64,000 nucleotides of DNA from contig JAKFXL010000011.1 of assembly GCA_021731365.1 (NCBI GenBank), forward strand, positions 1 to 64,000, in the 5' to 3' direction. Positions 18,439-26,845 of the stretch are shown here, one piece after another (position 1 is the stretch's first letter; every line of letters begins with the position of its first letter). Position numbers and translations under genes: made by a program. This stretch comes from Gammaproteobacteria bacterium. GTDB taxonomy: Bacteria; Pseudomonadota; Gammaproteobacteria; Tenderiales; Tenderiaceae. Below the pieces are notes generated by a model that ran no database searches, was not told the DNA's origin, and saw only the letters and a list, made by a program, of their open reading frames with translations.

Positions 18439-18880
18439 TCCCAAACCTGACAACGTTGGCCAGCGTACGCTGCTGGGGTTTGACTATGGCCGCAAACGCA
18501 TTGGGGTGGCCGTTGGCCAGGAGTTCACCGGTACCACCCGGCCACTCACCACTGTGAACGTCCATAATCAACTGATCGACTGGCCCCATATCGAACGGTT
18601 GATCAAGGAGTGGCTGCCCCATCTGATTATTGTGGGTCTGCCACTCAACGCCGACGGTACCGAACATGAGGTGAGCCGTCTGGCGCGGCGTTTCTCCAAC
18701 CAGCTGCATGGCCGTTTTAACCGCCCGGTGGAACTGGTAGACGAGCGTCTGACCTCCAGCGAAGCGGAAGAGATTATGGTGGAGGCACGCCGCCAGGGGC
18801 AGATGAGACGCCAGAAGAGCAAAGAGTCGATCGATCAGATTGCCGCCGAGTTGATCCTGAAAAGCTGGTTAGGCCAATAG
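18431..18880 (+). CDS. ruvX: Holliday junction resolvase-like RuvX (YqgF)
   Basis: A 149-residue RNase H-fold nuclease implicated in processing the 5' end of pre-16S rRNA and possibly Holliday junctions. LGFDYGRKRIGVAVG near the N-terminus carries the first catalytic Asp, IIVGLPLNADG the second region, and VELVDERLTSSEAE the third, so the active site looks complete. ATG at 18431 lies inside the yqgE gene; a TTG two codons earlier is possible. Confidence 0.93.
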   Translation: MPDPKPDNVGQRTLLGFDYGRKRIGVAVGQEFTGTTRPLTTVNVHNQLIDWPHIERLIKEWLPHLIIVGLPLNADGTEHEVSRLARRFSNQLHGRFNRPVELVDERLTSSEAEEIMVEARRQGQMRRQKSKESIDQIAAELILKSWLGQ

Positions 18881-18990
18881 TCCAGTCCCCTTGCCAATCA
18901 CCATCAATGGTTTAATAGCACCTGCAATTGCTGGTTTTAGGATTGTGGCTAAGCCGCTACAATAGCCACCTACCTGCGCCGGAGAGCACC

Positions 18991-19500
18991 ATGACAGACC
19001 CCATGGATATCAATAACACCCTGACCCGTCTTGCCGCCGAGACAGCGGCCTATCTGGAGCAGCGCGGCACAACCGATGCTGTAATGATCGGCATCCACTC
19101 CGGTGGGGTCTGGGTCGCTGAAAGGCTGCACGCGCTGATGAACATCAGCGAGCCGCTGGGGCACCTCGACATATCCTTCTACCGTGATGATTTCAGCCGT
19201 ATCGGCATGAACCCCCAGGTCAAACCCTCGCAAATCCCGTTTAACATTGATGACCGCCACATCATCCTGGTTGACGATGTGCTCTACACCGGGCGCACCA
19301 TCCGCGCCGCCCTCAATGAGATCTTCGATTATGGCCGCCCCGCCAGTATCACCCTGGTCACACTCATCGACCGGGGGGGACGTGAACTGCCCATCGAAGC
19401 CAATGTGGTGGGCATCAAAATGGCGCTATCAGACAACAAAAACGTCAAGCTTCAGGGACCTGAACCTCTGTCGCTGCAGATCAGCGAAAAAAACAGTTAA
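18991..19500 (+). CDS. pyrR: PyrR bifunctional pyrimidine regulator / uracil phosphoribosyltransferase
   Basis: A 169-residue phosphoribosyltransferase-fold protein. The PRPP-binding motif IILVDDVLYTGRT is intact, and GIHSGGVWVAERL and SFYRDD match PyrR. In Gram-positives PyrR binds pyr mRNA; in gammaproteobacteria its regulatory role is less clear. ATG at 18991 has GGAGAG just upstream and gives the right length. It is followed after 18 bases by pyrB, so it heads a pyr operon. A TACAAT at 18959 could be a -10 box, but no good -35 partner is visible. Confidence 0.9.
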   Translation: MTDPMDINNTLTRLAAETAAYLEQRGTTDAVMIGIHSGGVWVAERLHALMNISEPLGHLDISFYRDDFSRIGMNPQVKPSQIPFNIDDRHIILVDDVLYTGRTIRAALNEIFDYGRPASITLVTLIDRGGRELPIEANVVGIKMALSDNKNVKLQGPEPLSLQISEKNS

Positions 19501-19518
19501 ACGAGAATAAAACAGCCC

Positions 19519-20502
19519 ATGATTCGTACCAATCTCCAGCTGGACCAAAACGGGCGGCTGCGCCACTTCCTCACCATTGAAGGGCTCAAACGACAGATGT
19601 TGATCGACATCCTTGATACCGCCGAATCCCTGGCGGGGGTTGTTGACCAGCAGGTCAAAAAGGTCCCGCTGTTACGTGGCAAAACCGTGGTCAACCTCTT
19701 CTTCGAGGCCAGCACCCGCACCCGCACCACCTTTGAGCTGGCGGCCAAACGGCTCTCGGCCGATGTGATCAACCTGAACATCGCCGCCTCCGCCGCCAAA
19801 AAAGGGGAGACACTGCTCGATACCCTGCACAATCTTGAAGCGATGCACTGCGACATGTTTGTCGTACGCCATGAGGAGAGTGGTGCCGCCCACTTCATCG
19901 CCCGCCATGTGGCACCCCACATCAGCGTGATCAATGCTGGCGATGGTCGCCACGCCCACCCAACCCAGGCGATGCTTGATATGTATACCATCCGTCAGGT
20001 CAAAGGGGATTTTTACCCCCTCAAAGTGGCCATTGTCGGCGATATTCTCCACTCCCGTGTCGCCCGTTCACAGATCCACGCCCTCACTACCCTGGGGGTC
20101 AGCGAAGTCAGGGTCATCGGTCCTAAAACGTTGCTGCCCAAGGATGTCGAAAGCCTCGGTGTGCATGTCTATCACAACCTCATCAAAGGGCTGGAGGGTG
20201 TGGATGTGGTCATCATGCTACGGCTGCAAAACGAACGGATGGAAGGGGCTATGTTGCCCAGCGAACATGAGTACTTCCAGCTCTACGGTCTCACTGAATC
20301 GACCCTGGCCGCCGCCAAACCGGACGCCATTGTGATGCACCCCGGCCCCATCAACCGCGGGGTGGAGATCGAGTCGAGCATTGCCGACGGGCCACGCTCC
20401 GTCATTCTGCAACAGGTCACCAACGGCATTGCCGTCCGTATGGCAGTCATGTCGATGTGCATGGGCAGCCATGCCAGCGCTGGCGACGGGGGGGCCGCCT
20501 GA
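19519..20502 (+). CDS. pyrB: Aspartate carbamoyltransferase catalytic subunit
   Basis: A 327-residue enzyme making carbamoyl-aspartate in pyrimidine synthesis. The carbamoyl-phosphate loop [15 protein letters not shown], the HPTQAMLDM aspartate region and the C-terminal [11 protein letters not shown] are intact. The slightly long N-terminus and absence of pyrI fit the class of transcarbamoylases that assemble with an inactive dihydroorotase homologue, encoded next with a TGATG overlap. Confidence 0.95.
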   Translation: MIRTNLQLDQNGRLRHFLTIEGLKRQMLIDILDTAESLAGVVDQQVKKVPLLRGKTVVNLFFEASTRTRTTFELAAKRLSADVINLNIAASAAKKGETLLDTLHNLEAMHCDMFVVRHEESGAAHFIARHVAPHISVINAGDGRHAHPTQAMLDMYTIRQVKGDFYPLKVAIVGDILHSRVARSQIHALTTLGVSEVRVIGPKTLLPKDVESLGVHVYHNLIKGLEGVDVVIMLRLQNERMEGAMLPSEHEYFQLYGLTESTLAAAKPDAIVMHPGPINRGVEIESSIADGPRSVILQQVTNGIAVRMAVMSMCMGSHASAGDGGAA

Positions 20503-21782
20503 TGCGTATCCTGATCAAAAATGGTCACGTGGTTGACCCCGCCAACAAACGCGATGCCGTCGCCAACGTCTACATCAGCGATGGCAAGATTGCCGCCATC
20601 GGCAATACCCTGGCCGGTTTTACGGCGGATCAAGAGATTGATGCCAGCGGCAAACTGGTCTGCCCCGGTCTTGTTGACCTCTCGGCCCGACTGCGCGAAC
20701 CCGGCTATGAACACAAGGCGACCATCGCCAGCGAGACCCGTGCCGCCGCGCTCTCTGGCATTACCACACTGGCCTGCCCACCGGATACAGACCCGGTCAT
20801 CGACACCCCCGCCGTCATCAAACTGATCCGCCAGCGCAGTGAGCGAGCCGGTTACAGCAACGTGCACTGCATCGGTGCCGCCAGCCGTGATCTGGAGGGT
20901 GAACTGCTGAGTGAGATGGGGGCACTGAAAGAGGCAGGCTGTGTCGGTATCAGCAACGCCATGATTCCGATCAAAAATCCGTTAATCATGAAACGGATTA
21001 TGGAGTACGCCGCCACCTTCGACCTGACCATCTTCCTGTTTGCCGAAGACCCCAGCCTGCGTAACAGCGGCTGTATGCACGAAGGGGCCATCAGCACCCG
21101 CCTCGGCCTGCCCGGCATCTCTGAAGCAGCCGAAACGGTCGCCGTCGCCCGCGATCTGGCACTGATCGCCGATACCGGCGTGCGCGCCCACTTCTGCCGC
21201 ATCTCCACCGCCAAGGCGGCGCAGATGATCGCCCGTGCCCAGTATGATGGCCTGGCCGTGACCGCCGATGTCAGCGCCCACCAGCTCTACCTGACCGATA
21301 TGGATGTGGGGGAGTTTGATAGCCAGTGCCACGTGCGCCCCCCCCTGCGCAGCCAGCGCGACATGCAGGGGCTGCGTGAGGCGGTACGTAAAGGGAGCAT
21401 CGGCGCAATCTGCTCCGACCATCAGCCCCACGAAAACGATGCCAAGCTGAACCCCTTCCGCGAAGCCGCCAGCGGTATCTCGGCGCTGGAGACCCTGCTG
21501 CCACTGACACTGCGGCTGGTGGATGAGTGCCGCATCAGCCTCAGTGAGGCCATCGCCCGTGTCACCGTGGAACCGGCACGTATTCTCGGTATCGATGCCG
21601 GCACACTTAGCGTGGGCAGTGCTGCCGACCTGATTGTTGTCGATGCAGAACAGTACTGGTCACTCTCAAAAGAGACCATGCTCAGCCGTGGGCGCAACAC
21701 CCCCTTCTTTGGCTGGGAGTTGAAGGGACGGGTCACACAGACGTTGATTAACGGCCAGCTGGTCTACAACGCGACAGAGTAA
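20502..21782 (+). CDS. pyrC': Dihydroorotase-like PyrC', apparently inactive
   Basis: A 426-residue protein of the class I dihydroorotase fold. The zinc-binding HxH at the end of the first strand is replaced by SAR (residues 61-63, in VDLSARLREPG). The usual His before the ED pair is lost as well (FLFAEDPSL), and the later HxxH is HFCR. SDHQPHEND is retained. Such PyrC' proteins are known in Pseudomonas as structural partners of PyrB rather than enzymes. I infer the same here; a true pyrC should exist elsewhere. ATG at 20502 overlaps the pyrB stop, so the two are coupled and probably made in equal amounts. Confidence 0.88.
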   Translation: MRILIKNGHVVDPANKRDAVANVYISDGKIAAIGNTLAGFTADQEIDASGKLVCPGLVDLSARLREPGYEHKATIASETRAAALSGITTLACPPDTDPVIDTPAVIKLIRQRSERAGYSNVHCIGAASRDLEGELLSEMGALKEAGCVGISNAMIPIKNPLIMKRIMEYAATFDLTIFLFAEDPSLRNSGCMHEGAISTRLGLPGISEAAETVAVARDLALIADTGVRAHFCRISTAKAAQMIARAQYDGLAVTADVSAHQLYLTDMDVGEFDSQCHVRPPLRSQRDMQGLREAVRKGSIGAICSDHQPHENDAKLNPFREAASGISALETLLPLTLRLVDECRISLSEAIARVTVEPARILGIDAGTLSVGSAADLIVVDAEQYWSLSKETMLSRGRNTPFFGWELKGRVTQTLINGQLVYNATE

Positions 21783-21820
21783 TAGCAGAGTAATACCGGA
21801 AAGGGCAGGCGAGGCCTGGG

Positions 21821-22012
21821 TTACTCGTTATCATGGGTAACCCATACCGCTGCCGCCCCCTCCTGATCCACCGACACATCAAAATTGATCGGCTGGCAGC
21901 AGACCTGACAATCTTCGATATAACGCTGCTGCGGTACGGAACAGTCGATCAGGACATCGATCATCTCCCCACAGTAGGGGCACTGTACCGACTGCTCATC
22001 AAGTCCACTCAT
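21821..22012 (-). CDS. CPXCG motif-containing cysteine-rich protein
   Basis: A 63-residue protein with two Cys pairs, VQCPYCGEMIDV and EDCQVCCQPINF, likely binding one zinc ion. The function of this conserved family is unknown. ATG at 22012 has GGAGGAGTGGCGTG upstream and overlaps the TGA of the preceding glutathione-transferase gene, so the two are coupled. An in-frame upstream start would lie inside that gene. Confidence 0.85.
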   Translation of the reverse strand: MSGLDEQSVQCPYCGEMIDVLIDCSVPQQRYIEDCQVCCQPINFDVSVDQEGAAAVWVTHDNE

Positions 22013-22665
22013 CACGCCACTCCTCCTGAAATAACAACCGCACCATTGCCACCCTGCCACACGGGATACTTTTTCATAACGGATTCAAACAGTGCTGAGC
22101 CGATCAGCTCGTCACTCCAGTTACGCAGTCGTGGATAAGGTGACTCCCGGAACCACAACGGCTCCACCCCGGCAAACTGGCGGATAAAGGGCAGTACCGC
22201 CATATCAGCAATAGAAAGTTGATCACCCAACAGATAACGATGGGCTAGCAACAACCCCTCCAGCTGCTGTAAAAAACACTCACCTTCGGCCCGGTAAAAA
22301 GTGGCGGGCTGTTCAGGATAACGGTCCGCATATTTGTAGCGGTCCAGCGCTGCCTTAAAACGACCATCATTCGCCTCCAACACCACCGCCGCCTCAGTCA
22401 GGTAGCCACCGTCATCCCCCAACCAGTGGTCGGGATCATGCTGTTGCAATGCCCAGCACATAATATCCCAGCTCTCATCCACCACCCGCCCCTCCGGCAG
22501 CACCAATACCGGCACACTGCCTTTAGGTGATGCCGCCAGCATCGCTGGTGGTTTGTCACGCAACTGGATTTCACGCAATTCATAAGGGATACCGCTCACC
22601 TGCAGCGCCAGACGGGCGCGAATGGCGTAGGGACAGCGTCTGAATGAGTAGAGAACGGGCACCAT
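22012..22665 (-). CDS. Glutathione S-transferase family protein
   Basis: A 217-residue protein with a thioredoxin-like N-terminal domain (VLYSFRRCPYAIRARLAL, with a CPYA active-site-like turn as in omega-type or glutaredoxin-like transferases, and GSVPVLVLPEG) and an all-helical C-terminal domain with LGDQLSIADMAVLPFIRQF. It likely conjugates or reduces small molecules with glutathione. The Cys in CPYA suggests thiol-transferase chemistry. It is coupled to the small CPXCG gene downstream. Confidence 0.85.
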   Translation of the reverse strand: MVPVLYSFRRCPYAIRARLALQVSGIPYELREIQLRDKPPAMLAASPKGSVPVLVLPEGRVVDESWDIMCWALQQHDPDHWLGDDGGYLTEAAVVLEANDGRFKAALDRYKYADRYPEQPATFYRAEGECFLQQLEGLLLAHRYLLGDQLSIADMAVLPFIRQFAGVEPLWFRESPYPRLRNWSDELIGSALFESVMKKYPVWQGGNGAVVISGGVA

Positions 22666-22798
22666 AAGGCTCTATTAACCATCCGTTTTGGAGAGCGACA
22701 GTCAGGCTTTGAGTCCCACACTGACACGGGCAATATTAAAGGGGATACAATCCCTGGTGACAGGCGTAGCGCCTCCGCGCCACCAGACAGGTATCTAC

Positions 22799-23485
22799 AT
22801 GAACACCACACCCCCAGAACATGAGATGGGCCGAGTATCAAACAACACAACGCTGCCGGGCGGTTACTCACTGTTACGGCTGCATCTGCCACAGATGAGC
22901 CAGACCATCACCAGCGGTCAGCAGCTGCGTATTGAAGGGCGGATGTTGCCCGTCATGCGCTGCCCTCACAATCAGCAGTGGGTGGAGCTATTGGCCCGAA
23001 CACCCCTGCCGTGGAGTACCGGCGACACCCTTCAGGTTGAGGCGGTAGGCAAGCCGTTTACCCTGCCCAACGCCCCAGTAACAGCCCTGCTGATAGGTGA
23101 TTCACTGGGGCTCGCTCCCATGACCTTTCTGGCGGAACAGTTAAAACAGACACGCAGCCACTCCCTGCTGGTACTGCTGGGTTTCAACGATACCCTCCCC
23201 TTCCGCCCGGCCCCGTCACGCATTATGGTTGATGGTCTGCCCGCAGGGGTTATTGCCACCATGCCACTGCTGGAGGATTGGTCAGTGCCTGGCCGTATCG
23301 CCCACATCGACGAACCCCCCGGCTGTTTTGGTGGCGACGTGCTCACCCTGGCGCGCCACTGGCTGGAACAACCTCAACTCGGAACGGAGATCTACATCAG
23401 CGCCACACAAACAACCTGCGCGGCTGGAGCCAGCCTCGCCAAAGAGTTTAATCTGCGCTATCAAACCGCCGTGGTCAGTGACTAA
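22799..23485 (+). CDS. Ferredoxin-reductase-like (PyrK-like) protein without Fe-S cluster
   Basis: A 228-residue protein. A beta-barrel-like N-terminal part (GYSLLRLHLPQM, VMRCPHNQQWVELLARTPLPW) is followed by a nucleotide-binding-like half (ALLIGDSLGLAPMTFLAEQL). This is the layout of dihydroorotate dehydrogenase electron-transfer subunits and related flavin reductases. The Cys-rich 2Fe-2S tail of PyrK is absent; only CAAGAS remains near the end. Position close to the pyr genes supports a link to orotate metabolism, but that is inference. ATG at 22799 is chosen because it begins the conserved part; there are upstream in-frame codons. Its end overlaps the convergent pilU gene by 4 bases. Confidence 0.55.
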   Translation: MNTTPPEHEMGRVSNNTTLPGGYSLLRLHLPQMSQTITSGQQLRIEGRMLPVMRCPHNQQWVELLARTPLPWSTGDTLQVEAVGKPFTLPNAPVTALLIGDSLGLAPMTFLAEQLKQTRSHSLLVLLGFNDTLPFRPAPSRIMVDGLPAGVIATMPLLEDWSVPGRIAHIDEPPGCFGGDVLTLARHWLEQPQLGTEIYISATQTTCAAGASLAKEFNLRYQTAVVSD

Positions 23486-24702
23486 GTCACCTCAGTGGGA
23501 CGTCTGTTTTTACGTCCCACCATCGCACCAGGGTTGGTATCCGCCTCATTTTCCAGCGCCATGCCTTTCATCGCAAACTCCAGCTCAGGGGTCATCCCCT
23601 TGCCGAGCTTGATCATCAACCGCACCTCATTGGCTGAATCGGCGTAGTGAATCGCCTCTTCATGGCTGATCTCGCCGGCCTGATAGAGTTCAAACAGGGC
23701 GTGGTCAAAATCCTTCATCCCCTGCTGGCTCTTTTTCATCGCATCCCGCAACAGGTGGAACTCACCCCGCAGGATAATATCCGCGACCAGCGGCGTATTC
23801 AGCATCAGCTCCACCGCCACGCGCCGCCCTGTGCCGCTGATGTGTGGCACCAGCCGTTGTGCCACAATCGCCTTCAGGTTCAACGACAGATCCATCAACA
23901 GCTGCTGACGGCGATCTTCAGGGAAAAAGTTGATGATACGGTCAAGTGCCTGGTTGGCGTTGGTGGCGTGGAGCGTGGTCAGCACCAGATGGCCGGTATC
24001 GGCAAAGGTGAGGGCATGTTCCATGGTTTCACGGCTGCGAACCTCACCGATCATCACTACGTCGGGTGACTGACGCAAGGTATTCCTAAGCGCCTTATCA
24101 AAACTATGGGTATCAATACCCACCTCGCGCTGAGTCACAATGCTGCGGCGGTGTTGATGTACATACTCCACCGGGTCCTCCACCGTCACAATGTGGCCAT
24201 CGCTGTTGCCGTTGCGGTAGCCGATCATCGAGGCAAGTGTCGAGGATTTACCCGAACTGGTTGCGCCCACTATAATCACCAAGCCACGTTTGGCCATGGA
24301 GAGCTCTTCAAACCGCTCCGGCAGGCGCAGCATCTCAAAGGTGGGGATATCACTTTTAATACGGCGAATGACCATGCCCACATCATTCTGCTGGCGAAAT
24401 ACATTGACACGGAAACGGCCGATACCCTGATCATGAATCGCAAAATTGGATTCAAGCTCCTCCTCAAAGATGCGGCGCTGATGAGGTGGCATGACGCCAT
24501 ACACCAGCACCTCGACCTGCTGACTACTGAGGGGCCGGTCTCCCAGCGGTCTCAATACGCCGTCAATCTTCAGGCTGGGCGGCATGCCCACGGTAATGAA
24601 CAGATCCGTTGCCTCTTGTTTAACCACAAATCTCAAATAAGCTTTAAGATTTATTGGCTCTGTAACCCCTTCCTTGGATTTTAGTGATGCCACTTTGATC
24701 AT
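23482..24702 (-). CDS. pilU: Twitching motility ATPase PilU
   Basis: A 406-residue secretion-type ATPase that helps retract type IV pili. Seen: Walker A GATSSGKSSTLASMI near 145-160, Asp box VTVEDPVEYVH, Walker B VVMIGEVRSRETMEHAL and the His box THLVLTTLHATNANQ-like region. The start MIKVASLKSKEGV and the C-terminal tail beyond 380 residues fit PilU better than PilT. No pilT is adjacent, although pilT-pilU is the common order. Confidence 0.88.
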   Translation of the reverse strand: MIKVASLKSKEGVTEPINLKAYLRFVVKQEATDLFITVGMPPSLKIDGVLRPLGDRPLSSQQVEVLVYGVMPPHQRRIFEEELESNFAIHDQGIGRFRVNVFRQQNDVGMVIRRIKSDIPTFEMLRLPERFEELSMAKRGLVIIVGATSSGKSSTLASMIGYRNGNSDGHIVTVEDPVEYVHQHRRSIVTQREVGIDTHSFDKALRNTLRQSPDVVMIGEVRSRETMEHALTFADTGHLVLTTLHATNANQALDRIINFFPEDRRQQLLMDLSLNLKAIVAQRLVPHISGTGRRVAVELMLNTPLVADIILRGEFHLLRDAMKKSQQGMKDFDHALFELYQAGEISHEEAIHYADSANEVRLMIKLGKGMTPELEFAMKGMALENEADTNPGAMVGRKNRRPTEVT

Positions 24703-24889
24703 CTCTCATATAGTGTGTTGTGCGGGAGGCCGTATTTACTCCATGCGGGCAACGGCTAAAGCCCCATCTTCAATTCTACCCGGTTTTGCTACCCTTTCTG
24801 CAAGGTTTACCGTGTTATGGCGACAGATCAACTGCATATCGCTCACCTACAGCCGATACCTACAACCGAAAACCTCTTAAGGATAGACC

Positions 24890-26314
24890 ATGAGCCAGAC
24901 AGAGTATGACCTTTGTATCATCGGTGGCGGTGCCGCCGGACTGGTCGCCGCCGCTGGCGGGGCCACCCTCGGGGCCAAAGTGGTGCTGGTGGAAAAACAT
25001 AAAATGGGCGGTGATTGCCTGCACTACGGCTGCATTCCCAGCAAAAGTCTGCTGCACGCCGCCAAAGTAGCCCAGACCTTGCGTACTGCGGACAGCGTCG
25101 GCCTCACCGCACACACACCTGAGATTGATCTGGCAAAGGTGATGGAGCGTATTGCAGCGGTTATCAAAACCATCGAACCCCACGACAGCCCGGAGCGGTT
25201 TCGTAGCCTGGGGGTAGAGGTAATCAGTGGCAGTGGCACCTTTACCACCCCTGAGAGTTTTGTGGTCAATGGTAAAGAGATTCGCGCCCGCCACTTTGTG
25301 ATCGCCACTGGCTCCCGCCCCGCCATCCCTGCCATCCCCGGCATTGAAAAGGTCCCCTACCTCACCAACGAGCAGATTTTTGATCTGCGCGAACCGGTAC
25401 CCAGCCTCACAATCATTGGCGGTGGCCCGATTGGGTTGGAGATGGCACAGGCCTTTGTCCGGCTTGGCAGCAAGGTCACGGTGGTGCAGCGCGGTGACCA
25501 ACTGCTACCACGGGAGGACGCCGACCTCGCGGCCATCATCGCCAAACGGCTGGACGATGAGGGGGTCGAACTACTGACCGGCCACACACCGATGGGTGTC
25601 GACGGTCAAAAGGGGGATATCCGGCTGACGGTGCGTAACCATCAAGGTATCGAACGGACAATACAGAGCACCCACCTGCTGCTGGCGGCAGGTCGCAACG
25701 CCAATATTGAAAACTTAGGCCTGGAGCGCGCCGGTGTAACGGTGGAAAAGGGGCGCATCCTGCTCGACCAGCGGCTCCGCACCAGCAACAGACGGATCTT
25801 TGCAGCGGGCGACGTGGCGGGGGGGCAGTTCACCCACATGGCCGAACATCACGCTGGCGTGGTACTGCGCAACACCCTCTTCCGGCTACCGGCCAAGATC
25901 GAACAGCGTGTTATCCCTTGGGCCACCTTTACCGACCCGGAGCTGGCCCGGGTGGGCCTTTCGGAGACCGAGGCCAAAGCCGCCAATATCGACCACCGCG
26001 TCTACACCTTTCCCCTGGCGGAGATCGACCGCGCCCGTACCGATGATATCCATGAGGGCATGGCCAAGATCATCACCACCCCCAAAGGCAGACTGCTCGG
26101 TGCTGCCATTGCCGGTGCCAATGCCGGTGAGCTGATCCACGAATATGTGCTGGCCATTGCCAAAGGGATGAAGGCGGCGGATCTGTCCGGGGTCATACAC
26201 ATCTACCCCTCACTGGCCCAGATCAACCGCCGCGTCGCTGACGCCCGATTGAAAGAGGGGCTAACCCCCACGGCCAAAAAATGGATCGGGCGTATTTTTC
26301 GTCTACGGGGGTAG
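24890..26314 (+). CDS. Pyridine nucleotide-disulfide oxidoreductase (mercuric reductase/lipoamide dehydrogenase-like)
   Basis: A 474-residue FAD enzyme. The N-terminal GGGAAGLVAAAGG binds FAD; the redox disulfide is GGDCLHYGCIPSK near 42-54; TIIGGGPIGLEMAQAF near 175 binds NAD(P)H; the second FAD motif IFAAGDVAGGQFTH is near 305. The C-terminal dimerisation domain lacks the Cys pair of MerA and shows IIxxYVLAIAKGM in place of the lipoamide-dehydrogenase HAHPTLSE signature (here HIYPSLAQI). No lipoyl or mer genes are adjacent, so the substrate is unknown; the family includes mercuric-reductase-like and trypanothione-reductase-like proteins. Confidence 0.85.
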   Translation: MSQTEYDLCIIGGGAAGLVAAAGGATLGAKVVLVEKHKMGGDCLHYGCIPSKSLLHAAKVAQTLRTADSVGLTAHTPEIDLAKVMERIAAVIKTIEPHDSPERFRSLGVEVISGSGTFTTPESFVVNGKEIRARHFVIATGSRPAIPAIPGIEKVPYLTNEQIFDLREPVPSLTIIGGGPIGLEMAQAFVRLGSKVTVVQRGDQLLPREDADLAAIIAKRLDDEGVELLTGHTPMGVDGQKGDIRLTVRNHQGIERTIQSTHLLLAAGRNANIENLGLERAGVTVEKGRILLDQRLRTSNRRIFAAGDVAGGQFTHMAEHHAGVVLRNTLFRLPAKIEQRVIPWATFTDPELARVGLSETEAKAANIDHRVYTFPLAEIDRARTDDIHEGMAKIITTPKGRLLGAAIAGANAGELIHEYVLAIAKGMKAADLSGVIHIYPSLAQINRRVADARLKEGLTPTAKKWIGRIFRLRG

Positions 26315-26338
26315 AAAGTCGTGCTGTTGATACCGGTA

Positions 26339-26836
26339 TCAGACGTGGTCTACTGCTTCACCAAACAGTGTCCCGATACGATCCAACGCCAACTTCATCT
26401 GCACAGGGTCATCCTTTAACACCACCAGCGGCAGTGCTAGAAACGCCTCGATGCGGGCACGCAGAATACGGTAGGCGGTCATAAACGCGGCGTCGATCTC
26501 AGCATCACTGCCGGTGGCGTGGGCTGGATCCTCCACCCCCCAGTGGCTGCGGATGGCAGGCCGCAGGTAGGCCGGGCAACTTTCGCCAGCGGCACTGGCA
26601 CACACAGTAATTACAATGTCAGGGGTGACAGGCAGACCTTGCCACGATTTGCTGTGCAGGCCTACGGTTGAAATGCCCTCCCGCGCCAGCAACGCCAGGG
26701 AGCGGGGATGGACCTGGCCGGCAGGTCTGCTACCGGCACTGATGGCGTGCCAACCGGCCGGGGCAAGGTGGTTAAAGGTGGCTTCCGCCAGGATCGACCG
26801 GCAGGAGTTGCCGGTACAAAGAATGAGTATATTCAT
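26339..26836 (-). CDS. arsC: Arsenate reductase, low-molecular-weight phosphatase type
   Basis: A 165-residue cytosolic enzyme. The P-loop CTGNSCRS at 7-14 is the phosphatase motif with catalytic Cys and Arg. VCASAAGESCP near 80-90 supplies the Cys pair used for intramolecular disulfide relay in thioredoxin-linked ArsC. GVEDPAHATGSD carries the general-acid Asp. The C-terminal extension KLALDRIGTLF fits. No arsR, arsB or acr3 gene is nearby. It is followed upstream on the same strand by the propeller lipoprotein gene, 9 bases away. Confidence 0.85.
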   Translation of the reverse strand: MNILILCTGNSCRSILAEATFNHLAPAGWHAISAGSRPAGQVHPRSLALLAREGISTVGLHSKSWQGLPVTPDIVITVCASAAGESCPAYLRPAIRSHWGVEDPAHATGSDAEIDAAFMTAYRILRARIEAFLALPLVVLKDDPVQMKLALDRIGTLFGEAVDHV

Positions 26837-26845
26837 CTGCCTGCC

